A DNA stretch of 64,000 nt from positions 116,788,703-116,852,702 of the forward strand of contig OY294070.1 of NCBI GenBank assembly GCA_958510875.1, in the 5' to 3' direction. Position numbers and translations under genes: made by a program. Within the stretch, counting starts at the first letter, position 1, and each line of letters begins with the position of its first letter. This DNA is from Endomychus coccineus. Lineage: Eukaryota; Arthropoda; Insecta; Coleoptera; Endomychidae. Of this stretch, positions 10,810 to 21,117 are shown in pieces. The notes below the pieces were generated by a model. That model did no database searches. It saw only the letters and a list, made by a program, of their open reading frames with translations, and was not told the DNA's origin.

Positions 10810-11835
10810 GCAACCAAATGGTGAAAACATGAGCTGTAGCATGTGTTTGAAAGATTATCTTCCGATGCAACGGCTATCAATACTGGTGTTCCACAGGGAC
10901 CTGTATTGGCAACAACTTTGTTTCTACTCCATATGAACGATCTGCTGGAAGTGACCACCAGTTCCATCCACAGCTTTGCAGTAGATGGTACACATCATAC
11001 CGCTTTTTCATCTAGAGTTCCTATATCATCCAATAAAGCCAGAGGAGCGAGACAGAAACAGGGTGATGCAATTGAAGGGGATCTGGCAATGAGTTTGAAA
11101 TGGGGATCTGACAATCTAGTAGAGTTTGATGCAACCAAAACTCAAGCTTGAGTTTTCTCCATAAAGGCGGATCCCACAATCGCTAATATGATGATGGATC
11201 ACCACCAACAGCGTCCTCTCATGGGATGATTATGTAAGGTCCATCGCGAAAACCGCTCCACAAAAACTTGGTTTGCTATTCCGTGCCAAGAGCTATTTTA
11301 CATCCCAGCAGCTCCTCATAATCTACAAAGCACAGATTCGACCTATCCTGAAGTACTGTTCACATGTTTGGAGTTACGCTTCCAAACATACGCTACAACT
11401 CTTTGATTTCATCCAGGAGGGAGCTATTCGTCTGATTGACAATGTCACATTTACCTTTCTATGACATTGTAGAAAGGTAGGAGATCTCTCCCTTTTCTGG
11501 AAATATTTCCATAGTCGATGTTCATCACGAATCTCGTCTATTGTTCCATCACGAATGATTCCAGATAGGCGGACTAGACGAGATCAAACTAGCCACCTCT
11601 CCATTATCAAGCTCGAGACCTGTCGAACTTGTTCCTACCAGACTTAATTTTTCTATAGAACAGCGAAGTTGTGAAACTCTTTACATAGTGATGTCTTCTC
11701 TTATGGCTATAACCTCCAAACCTTCAAGAAAAATTAGAACGCCTAACTCCTCTCTGAACATTCCACTGCTGGCTCACACGATGTTCTTCGAACATTATAA
11801 GTTTCCCCCTATAGTCCAGGCTGTGAACCGGGATT
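10810..11835 (+). pseudogene. Non-LTR reverse transcriptase, 5'-truncated (family RT-A, copy 2)
   Basis: This is the most complete RT-A copy. INTGVPQGPVLATTLFLLH (from about 10867) is RT motif 4 of non-LTR elements. HSFAVDGT corresponds to the catalytic FADD motif with its first aspartate replaced by valine. A break follows near 11150. Then LGLLFRAKSYF-type sequence, LLIIYKAQIRPILKYCSHVW and IRLIDNVTF run to a stop at 11464, and further frameshifts follow. The 3' end GLAHTMFFEH-type region reaches about 11815. Function in an intact parent would be target-primed reverse transcription; this copy lacks the catalytic pair, the 5' half and an endonuclease. Confidence 0.82.
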
Positions 11836-11990
11836 TTAACTATAATAAGAAAAAGAAACATGTAAGTTCGGATCAAAACATTTTTTTGCATTAGCTTCAG
11901 GAGGTTCTCAGGATCATTCATACACCTTAAAACCTCTTGGGAATCCCAACCCCACCCATTGGGGGCGAAAATGGCCCGAAATCTTCAACT
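11812..11990 (+). repeat. Small dispersed repeat, also at 33930-34105
   Basis: TATAGTCCAGGCTGTGAACC, an A-rich run, TTTGCATT, GATCATTCATAC and a run ending in paired CCCC/GGGG motifs occur in the same order at 33930-34105. Both copies abut fragments of RT-A. Origin unknown. Confidence 0.4.
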
Positions 11991-12149
11991 CTTGAATTGT
12001 ATTTTCTACAAAAAAAGGTATTGGCATTTCGAGTATGCATAACTTATATTATTCTATTTTCTTATGTCATGTCCATGTTTATTGTTTATAAACATACAAC
12101 ATATATTTGTTATTGTCTATATATCATTACAAAAAACGTGTCGACGAGG

Positions 12150-12640
12150 TAGTGACCCTGCGTGCATAACATGAATTTCAATGCCGGCACGTAGGCCAAC
12201 CTTCGCCGAACTATTAGGAGAGGAACAAGCATTCCCCCTTGAGAATAGATATTTAACTCCTAAGTCGAAGTCGTAGAAGAGTCATATAATCGGTAGTTAT
12301 AGTCATAAGAAAGTCAGCTATCTGCGATAGTTATAAGTTATTAGTGTTAGTACTATGTAGTGAATATTGGATCGATACATCACATTTCGTAACCAGTGTT
12401 GTGATTCCAACCATCTGCCCCTATGTCCACAGCTTCCACATGACACTCTATCATAACGCAGCACCGAACCTGCTAACTGATGAGACTTTATAGGGCGACA
12501 CTGTCAGCCCTACCAAACAGTATTATAGGGCGATCCATGACAGCCCTATCATCAGATATTATATGGCGATCCTGACAAGTCCCTTCTTTAAGGATCAGAT
12601 ATTATAACGTCCTACCAGCGGGAAAACCAGTATAGTACGC
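12150..12640 (-). repeat. Unidentified dispersed repeat, minus-strand copy, with short tandem units
   Basis: Reverse complement of the block at 7845-8275 (CCAACCATCTGCCCCTATG near 12409, CCTTCGCCGAAC near 12201). Within it, 12488-12600 holds three imperfect ~50-bp units built on TTATAGGGCGAnnnTGACAG, of which the plus-strand copy keeps only a reduced version. No coding frame. Confidence 0.65.
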
Positions 12641-12649
12641 CGATGACAG

Positions 12650-13500
12650 TAATGTCACAGCCGATAAGAATGAAGAACTCATTGGAAAGAGTAAATCCTA
12701 ATTAATGTCAACGTGGTGCGATTTGAACGGGCTCAAAAAAACAAAACACTGGATAATAGTATACCCATTCAAACTGAAAATAAATCATTGGAAAACATAA
12801 CAGAATAAGATTTTTGGTTCATATCAATCAAAAGCTAACATGTAGTGTTCATGATGAAAGATATTAAGGATACCGTCTCTCATGAATTACTTTATTTTCG
12901 CTTAGTCTAGTCCATCATAGCATACGGCATTATATACTGAGACTAGGCACATGATGTAATTTCGGTATTCACAATGCAAAAAAAATTATCAAATATGATG
13001 AAGATACTGAATTTACATTCTTGCAAAAAGTTTTTCCGATCATTAAACATAATGACATATCTCTCTCTCTCTGTACATATACTTAACAATATTATACAGA
13101 ATAAAAAAACATAGGTAATGCACATCGAAGGCAGGACATTCACACTCATGACCCAAGTAACAATCTACATTTACCGTTTTTCAGACTATCTGTTAGCCGA
13201 CATAATCCCAATCATATGGGGAAGAAATGACTGAACAAATGGAACAGAATAACCACTGATTTCGCAGATATTAAATCAAGCTCCAGTTACAAACTGTAAA
13301 AAATTTTCATACAAAAATGTTATTACTCGGTAGACGAATTTTAGAAGATACCGAACGGACAAGCTGTTAAACAAACAATTAAATCACAACCTATGGAAAA
13401 TTTTGTATTGTGAAAACTAATACTATAACAGTGTATCCGACATTATCGAGCCAAAAATCTCTTTTTTTAACTGAAATTTTTGCTATATTTTGTTTTAATT
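12650..13500. other. No gene recognised
   Basis: AT-rich, with a short (CT)n run near 13063. A 68-codon minus-strand frame at 12943-13149 is hydrophobic but has no family resemblance. Confidence 0.5.
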
Positions 13501-13509
13501 AGTGATTAT

Positions 13510-13690
13510 TATTACCGAATACTGATCTTGATAATACTGTAATCGTTAGCTATTATTCTATTTGTGTATCTGTTTTTATATTATATAATTATATCTTTAT
13601 ACTATTTTCATATGTAAACTGATGTATGTGAACATTATATAAACTTGACACAAAAATAAATCTATCTAATCTAATCTATTTATCTATTCT
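13510..13690 (+). mobile_element. Probable LINE 3' tail
   Basis: AATAAATCTATC followed by repeats of TAATC/TATC at 13655-13690 looks like the short-repeat tail of a non-LTR element. The upstream 150 bases would be its 3' UTR. No coding sequence supports it. Confidence 0.35.
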
Positions 13691-13739
13691 GAAATATTCG
13701 ATCTTCAACTAAGAGTTTGAACACCGTTTGTTTACTGTA

Positions 13740-16308
13740 CAGGGTGTCCCATTTTGGGTACTTTTGCGGGGTATCTCCTTTATTTTTAAAGATAGAGAGT
13801 TGCAGTTTTCGCGACACTGTGCTACTTTTTCGTAAAACTCAAGATGCCGTCAACAGAATTTTCATAGCCCTTTTAGTTTTTAAGATACAGGGCATTTCTG
13901 AAAATGTTGCATTTTGTGACCCTCCTCGTATCTCCGTTATCCTTCAACTTATCGAAAAGGTAAAATAACATTCTAATAGATTTTTTTCCGTAGAATGCAG
14001 TGGTGTAGATAACTTTTGTTACATATTTACTATTTTTGAGTTATGAAGTAAACTTATGTTTTTTTTAATGGAACACCCTGTATATTTATAGACTAAGTTA
14101 GACAAAATGTTGCATTTTGTGACCCCCCTCGTATCTCCGTTATCCTTCAACTTATCGAAAAGGTAAAATAACATTCTAATAGTTTTTTTTCCGTAGAATG
14201 CAGTGGTGTAGATAACTTTTGTAACATATTTACTGTTTTTGAGTTATATAGCAAACTTATGTTTTTTTAAATAGAACACCCTGTATATTTATAGACTATA
14301 AAATTTGTCTTTTTTTTACCTTTTCAAAAATATATGATAGTATAAACTTTTTTTCAGAAACACGCAAATAATTGACAATTTTTAGAAATTAAATACATAT
14401 TTTAATTGTAGGCCATTAATATTGTTTATGACAAGAAACAGAAATAAACATCAAATCTCTATCGCATTTAAGCTGTTTATTTTCGTTCTTTTGGTATCAT
14501 TATTCAATAGATATTTATCAATTTTTTCGAATAATGGCAGTTTACGAAAATTATGAGAAATATGATATGATGGTATGTTTTATACAGAGTAATGAAAATT
14601 CTGAAGAAGCTTCGGAATTATATTTCCAAAGGTGAGTAAGCTATTATGGCTATGAAAATCTCTATTATCATTTTAATTTTTGCTTGTTAGATATCCAGAA
14701 AGAAGGCAACCGTTTTTTGGGATATTTGCCCGTTTAAAAGCAAATTTAGTTGAGCACGGATCATTTGTTCACCCGCGCCCTAAAACATACAACAAAGAGA
14801 ACAGGGAAAGAAAAGAGATAGATACTTTAGGATATATAGAAGCAACATCTTTGTCCTCATGTAGAAAAATTTAGAAGGAAATTGGTGTGCCAAAAACTAA
14901 CGCTCAGAGGATCTTGAAGAAATATAAGTATCATCCATACAAATTTAATATACTACAACATTTGCATCCTGGCGATGCCGAGCGCCGGGCACTGTTTTGC
15001 CAGTGGTATTTGCAACAAATCGATGCTAACGATTTATTTGGCAGACTCGTTATCTGGTCAGACGAATGCTTTATTTCAAGTGCTGGCATTTTCAATCGTC
15101 AGAATACCAGGAACTGGCGTAGTGAAAATCTGCATTTAATGTTTGAAAGGGCACAACAAGGACGCTTTGGAGTTGAGGTTTCATGTTTTATTTTGGGTAG
15201 ACATATAGTTTATAGGATTTTTGAAGGAGGTCTTACAGCACGTAGATACCTAGAAATTCTTGAGGAAGTTATTCCAGAACTGCTCGAAAACATTCCATTA
15301 GCCCAGTATAATGTTGTTTACCTACAGCAAGATGATGCCCCAAGTCATAACTCTAGGCTCTTAAGGGCCTTTCTAAATAATAACTTTCCTCAAAGATGGA
15401 TAGGTACCAACGGACCTGTTAGATGGCCTCCACGATCACCAGATCTCTCAATTTTAGATTTTTTTTTATGGGGTTATATACAAAATGAAGTATATAAAAC
15501 TCGATATGACGGCATTGCAAAACTTCGAGAGGCAATTCATTTAGCTTTTCGAAATCTGCGAATGAGAACAATGGTTCTTTTGAACGCTATTCAAAGAATC
15601 TCAAAGATGTGCCAATTTTGCATTAGAGAAAATGGTGGTCAATTTGAACATCACATTTAATTTTTTTTAATAATGTTATTTTTTTGTGTTTTTGTTATAT
15701 TGTCACTTTACGCCACAAAACTGTTGTTACAAACTTACTGTTAGAAAAAGATTTATGGGAATTTTCTTTAATAGATACCTATATACAAGGTATCCAATTA
15801 TTTGTTAGTAATATGTAAGTTGCACTTGTTTATTATTGTTATCCATAGCCTACTATTAAAATATGTATTTAATTTTCTGAAAATTGTCAATTATTTGCGT
15901 GTTTCTGAATAAAAGTTTATACTATCATATATTTTTGAAAAGGTAAAAAAAAGACAAATTTTATAGTCTATAAATATACAGGGTGTTCCATTCAAAAAAA
16001 CATAAGTTTACTTCATAACTCAAAAATAGTAAATATGTAACAAAAGTTATCTACACCACTGCATTCTACGGAAAAAAATCTATTAGAATGTCATTTTACC
16101 TTTTCGATAAGTTGAAGGATAACGGAGATACGAGGAGGGTCACAAAATGCAACATTTTCAGAAATGCCCTGTATCTTAAAAACTGAAAATTCTGTTGACG
16201 GCATCTTGAGTTTTACGAAAAAGTAGCACAGTGTCGCGAAAACCGCAACTCTCTATCTTTAAAAATAAAGGAGATACCCCGCAAAAGTACCCAAAATGGG
16301 ACACCCTG
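13740..16308 (+). mobile_element. DD41D mariner-group transposon with long terminal inverted repeats
   Basis: Both ends are CAGGGTGTCCCATTTTGGGT and its complement, flanked by TA at 13738-13739 and 16309-16310. The inverted repeats are about 460 bp. The right arm is 15847-16308. The left arm, 13740-14414, is longer because 13901-14103 is duplicated in tandem as 14104 to about 14306. The bases outside the TAs are themselves palindromic (TTTACTG before, CAGTAGA after). A single transposase gene fills the interior. Apart from one stop codon and the arm duplication the element looks complete, hence relatively young compared with its neighbours. Confidence 0.9.
14534..15660 (+). pseudogene. DD41D transposase with a predicted 59-bp intron and one premature stop
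   Basis: The enzyme would cut and paste the element at TA sites. Exon 1 (14534-14631) starts MAVYENYEKYD and ends ELYFQ plus AG. A GTGAGT...TTAG intron spans 14632-14690. Exon 2 continues RYPERRQPFFGIFARL, restoring the classic mariner N-terminal motif across the junction. The helix-turn-helix region is interrupted by TAG at 14872-14874, then reads GVPKTNAQRILKK. The catalytic residues are the D of IWSDE, the first D of QQDDAPSH and the D of ILDFFLWGY, with 41 residues between the last two (DD41D, as in the rosa group). Total about 355 codons including the stop, the usual family length. Alternatives: the intron may be unspliced sequence, and the stop may be a polymorphism. Confidence 0.87.
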
Positions 16309-16310
16309 TA

Positions 16311-17300
16311 CAGTAGAACTACAAATAGTTCATCAACAATTTCAGCAATAATAATGATTCTCCAAATGAAAGTCATTACACAAAGCATCTTACAAAACGT
16401 TGAAGTCGAAATAATCTGCTAATATAAAAATATGAACGGACTGTACACATTAGAAGAATCATTCGTGAACCGGTGCAGCTGGAAAACTTGTACGAACGTA
16501 CGAGGGTCTTCCAATCGAACATATTAGCACGACATGCAAAACAAATGACCGTGGGAAGTAACGTTTACCAAACAATAGCGAGACTTGGATTCGATCCAAT
16601 AATCAAGTAAATCACTGATATACCTGAACGGATCAGCTAGTCCGTCCTAAAGCGTCTCACTCCGTTGAACTGGATGGATGCATCAGTGCATGGGCAGCTT
16701 CGTCATGTCGCTCACTGTCTTAACTACCACTATATGCATGTCAACTTGATTTCCTATTTCTAATTAGCTGACACTATCACTATGACACGCCAACTGACCC
16801 GCCAACGTGTTAAATTCGATAAATAATTAGAGCTTAAAATTCGGTGCAGCCAAGGGAAATTCGATTTGGATTAGAATTTTCTGGACAACAGGAAACGTTC
16901 TACTTGATCAACTAAACCACTTTTGTTCGCCTACACATTCCATTCCAATAACTATACAATATGTAGCAACTTGTTTATTTATATGTTCGTTCAATATGCC
17001 AGCTCAATGTGAAACAATGGCAACTCTTCCAACCGTCGGAGGATGTTGAAAGCAAACATGAATTAATGACAACTTTTGTTTATATGTAATCATTAGGGAA
17101 ATCCAAATATGCACATGGAAAACTCAAAAACATGCGCATAAATATGCAAAACATTTAGTCATATGCACCAAAATGTTGAAAATATGCAAATGAAAAAATA
17201 CTCAAAATACATACATCTATTGATTTACTTGAAAATAAACAGACATTTTCATTTTTCTACATACTGAACTAAACCTGAGTATGTATTTATTATCCAAAAT
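16311..17300. other. No gene recognised
   Basis: AT-rich. CCAACGTGTTAAATTC near 16800 resembles the end of the piggyBac region at 42210 (TCAACGTGTTAAAATAC), but there is no element body. Several ATGCAAATAT-like words occur near 17100-17190. Confidence 0.4.
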
Positions 17301-17309
17301 AGCTTGTCC

Positions 17310-18060
17310 TCAGTTGTAAAAACAGTGAACCACTAAATGTTTCTCCAAATTCTCAATTAAAAAATGTTGTCTCCTGACAGAATATAAAAATTTATAAATA
17401 GGAAATCTCCTCTCCACAGCAACTGATGCAATGGGCCGTTTTTGAAATTGCTCAATATTACAGGATCCAAATCAATGGACTCGGTAAATTCTGCCTACCG
17501 AAATCCAAGAATATATTCCTTCACATTTTTGAATTTCTGGAATATAACGCCCACTTTTTGACGGCAACATTTTGGAAAGTTCTACACTTCGCATTATTGG
17601 GAAATTAGTTGCCTCCATTTGTGTTATCGTTTTAGAATTGAAGGTATAATTAGTTTTTATAAACAAAAGTTGTTGTTCTATTTCTTTGTTTTCGGATAAT
17701 TGCTTTACATCAGTGAGGGTTCGGGAAGATTCGTCAGACAATTCTGAAATTAGATCTTCTGAATGACAGAAATTCTTGCTATAAAAACAAGCGGCTTCCA
17801 ACCAAGTGCGCCATCTTGTAATAACAGGTCGAGGTGGGATAGGAATGTTTGGTAGCTTCTTTTTATAAGCGCTTCAAGGAAGATGCTGGAAATTATAGTA
17901 TTCACAAGGGGAAAATGTTTCCTAATCTCTTCAGCAACCCTATTTAAGGCATGAGCAAGATATGTTACATGTATTAAGTTCGGATAAAAGATATTATTTT
18001 GCCCGGCCTGAAAAAATGAGCAAAAACAGGCGTGGGAATGAAAAAAATTCTTCTCTTGAA
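17310..18060 (-). pseudogene. hAT-family transposase C-terminal half
   Basis: On the minus strand, from about 18060 downward, IHVTYLAHALNRVAEEIRKH is followed (after frameshifts near 17860 and 17760) by PPRPVITRW, LEAACFYSKNF, KTNYTFNSKTITQMEA and, near 17440-17310, RPIASVAVERRF then ENLEKHLVVHCFYN and a stop. These are the central and dimerisation regions of the hAT branch related to CGG-binding protein 1. At least three frame changes make it inactive. The N-terminal half, zinc finger and TIRs are not found. Its upstream edge is fused directly to the mariner fragment at 18065. Confidence 0.75.
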
Positions 18061-18064
18061 CAAA

Positions 18065-19973
18065 TCTGGCCACTGTGCATCTCCTAGTAGCCCGATACAT
18101 TCGTCCAACGTTTTTCAGATTTTTCGATTCCTCCCAAATAATAAGATTGCGGCAATCCTTCAAAATAGGCGTTTGTTTCAGCGATGGCCTAATCGTTGTG
18201 GAGCCAAATCTCTTTCCGCCGAGCCCTTTGTTCGAGTTTGGGAATAGATAAAAATCGCAGAGGGGCAAATCTGGAGAATGTGGTGGATGACGAACTAATT
18301 CATAGCGCAATTCATGCGATTTTGCCATTGCGACTGCGAACCTGTGCGTCATTGTCCTGATGTAAGAGTACTTTTTTTTGTCAAATGTGGCCGCTTTCAC
18401 TTCAAATTTTCAAGGTTATCGATAAAGACGATACCGTGTGCATCCCAAAAAACTGTCGCCATGACTTTGTTGGCCGATAAACCCACTTTTTCCTACACGA
18501 TATATATTATAATATCTGATTCATTTCAAAGGAGGTTGCGTCCCACCTTTATTGAACTGCTTTCAACTCTCAAATATCATGCTAGTGGAAAGATGCGTAT
18601 TGTCGTAGCTGATTTTATTGGAGTTTTAGCATTCTTCGCGCACAGAATACTCAACACGGGTGACATGTACTATTGCAAATTTGAAGCATCGTTATATAAA
18701 AAATTTTGTTATAAACAAAATTGTGTTCTTCATTTATTATATGAAATAATACAATTATTTGTTAACTTAAATGTAATTCCAAAACAGTTGTTCCAATTTT
18801 TATTGTTGTGTTGTTTAGTGAAATAAACTAAACATATGTAATTATTTAAGATGAGAGAAGTGAACAACTATCCAAAGCTGAAACTGTTATGTGAAGACAT
18901 TCGTATTGTAACATGTAAGAGATTCATTTATGCTTCTAATTTGATGAAACAAGTAGCTCCTGATATTCATTGTGATTTTCAATAAAACTGTTTCTTAAAA
19001 CAAAATTGTGGAGAAATATTCAATTTCTTAAACATCATTTGAAGGATACAAATGAAACAATGATAAGATCAATGTGAACTTCATGATTGCTTTGGCAGAA
19101 TTGTACTTTTTGATCCCCCTTTGGAAACACAGCTTCAGGTGATTTGCGATATGTTTCAAGACCATGACACAAATAATTATTATTTGTGAGGTGATAACTA
19201 CAAAAACGGTAAGCAGTAGTTTGAATAAATTTTTTTTGTTCCATCTATTTTTTCGGCAGCATTTGTTGAAGGACCTTTTTCGGCTTCGATTCGCCTGGAC
19301 AAAATCACTGTTCAAACTTTTGTTTGGTCTCTGGTGTTTTGTGATGGATCCACATTCGGTCCACGGCTACGAAACGGTGCAAAAGTCCTTCTTCTCGCGC
19401 TTGAACATCGCCAAACACCCCTTTGAGAATGTCACACGCTAGCGTTGATCGTCAACAGATAGCAAATGCAGCACCCTAATGGAAGATAGCTTTCTCATAT
19501 TCAAAAATTTATGCGAAATGTTCCATACCCATTCGGTTGGAATACCCATAGCCTCAGATATCTCGTGCACTTTAGATCGCCGATCGTCCAATATCATATC
19601 ATGGATTTTATTGACGATTTCTGGCGTTGTAACCTCAATTGGACGACCAAAACTTTCGGCGTCCTTCGTTGTCATACTACCACAACGAAAATCAGTAAAT
19701 CACTTGTGAATCGTTCCAATCGATGTTGAGGAATCACCATAATGTTTAACAGGTCATGCTTTGGTTTGCGTAATGTTTTTTCAAACAAGAAATAATCAAG
19801 ACCCGAAATTCACTTTTTTCCATGTTTACAATAATCTTCAAGGTTGCTCACTTCGATGGGTGTCAAAACAGAATCGAAAGACATACATTTCAATACCTAC
19901 GTTCTAGTTAAAGATGGTAGATCACAGATGTCGAAATTTATTTTCGATTGTGGAGCCATCTGTTTTATTCTTC
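18065..19973 (-). mobile_element. Mariner (DD34D) copy M1, truncated at both ends and interrupted
   Basis: Same family as M2 (43232), M3 (55088) and M4 (59842). In minus-strand order: a 5' region from about 19973 lacking the outer TIR, the transposase N-terminus (MTTKDAES, PIEVTTPEIVNKIHD, MGIPTEWV near 19675-19440), then FVQANRSRK near 19300. A 780-bp foreign segment (19264-18489) comes next, and the rest follows: KVGLSANKVMATVFWDAHGI near 18480 and YELVRHPPHSPDLPLCDFYL near 18290. The 3' TIR is missing because the copy runs into hAT sequence. Several frameshifts; inactive. Confidence 0.83.
18489..19264. mobile_element. Unidentified insertion inside mariner M1
   Basis: Comparison with M2-M4 places the break between CCGATAAACCCACTTT (18471-18488) and TTCGGCTTCGATTCGCC (19277 onward); those sequences are contiguous in the other copies. 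The inserted ~780 bp are AT-rich. They contain a hydrophobic frame running in from mariner sequence at 18314-18826, but no family resemblance. Terminal repeats and TSD were not resolved. Confidence 0.55.
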
Positions 19974-19974
19974 A

Positions 19975-21117
19975 GATGATACACTACTCAATAATGATCC
20001 AAATAATCTAATAGAATCCATTATTCGAATAATGAGTACGTAACATGCATTCAACAGCTCGAAAAAGTTCCTATTTTCCCCTCCATGTGATGGCTTACGT
20101 GGAAAATATAAACTCATTCATTATAAAACATTCGAAGATAATTGTCTCCACAAAACTAAATATATTTTTCGTATATAAAGCAGTTCAAATTCAAATTAGG
20201 ACGAATACTCCGATATAAAGGTAGAAGCAACAAAGCCCGTATAAATTTTCTGTATACGAATATGTTTCCACTTACGTTATTTCTGTATTCCCCGAGAAAC
20301 ACATGTTAGCCCCTGCGTTCGAGTTAACTTTTAAATAATTGCTCCTTTGAGTTTTCCACCGGAAACGTAAACTCTTTCGAATTACAATTAAATTATTCCA
20401 GTATTTTAATTCCAATCGTGTAACATTCAAAGTATAATTGGATACGGGACAAACAATTTTGCCAAATGAGGAGATGCTGCGGCACTTGATTAAATTACCT
20501 AACGAATTAAATAATATTCCACACGTTTCTTTCCTATATGCTTGCATTCAACCTCCGTTGAATGTTTGAGTCCTATATGTAATTAACGTCTACAAACCTA
20601 CAACCTACAATTGGAGATGATACTTTTAGTCCAACCATTGAGAGTTCTTACCTCTTATTTGGGTTCTACAAAATTTAATTTCGTTGTAATCTTGTGCAAT
20701 GGGCTAACACTGACGTTAATAGGAAAAATAAAAAAATTTAATGCCGAAATGATCTTAAGGGGTGGAAAACACCTCTTCTATCTCGGGTTCCATAGTTTGT
20801 AGGATAAGGGTAAAAATTAAAAAATAATGTACTTTTCTTTTTTAGCCAAACATAAGATATGGTCAATCGAACATTCCTAGAAGTGAGGAAGGCGAAATTT
20901 AAAGGGTTGACAAAAGAATTGAAAAAATTCAGGTGAATGTATGATCGAAATGTGAGTTTCCTATTATTTACAGTTTTTTTCTGCAGTGCGTTTGGTCTCG
21001 AGTTTTTCCGGAATGACATGATAAAACGGCCCTTCCTTTGACATTGCATCGCCTTAAGAATATTCGATTAAAATAATTGTAAGAATTCAGAACTTCTGAA
21101 CCATTCTTGTTTCTCAA
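19975..21117. other. No gene recognised
   Basis: AT-rich flank between mariner M1 and the satellite. Minus-strand frames at 20272-20547 and 20738-21049 (91-103 codons) show no domain I know. Confidence 0.45.

Noticed and set aside
16560..16600. GGATTCGATCC resembling a tRNA B box
   Set aside because: No A box at the right distance and no cloverleaf.
19028..19315. 95-codon minus-strand frame as a gene
   Set aside because: It starts in mariner transposase sequence and runs into the unknown insertion; no domain support.
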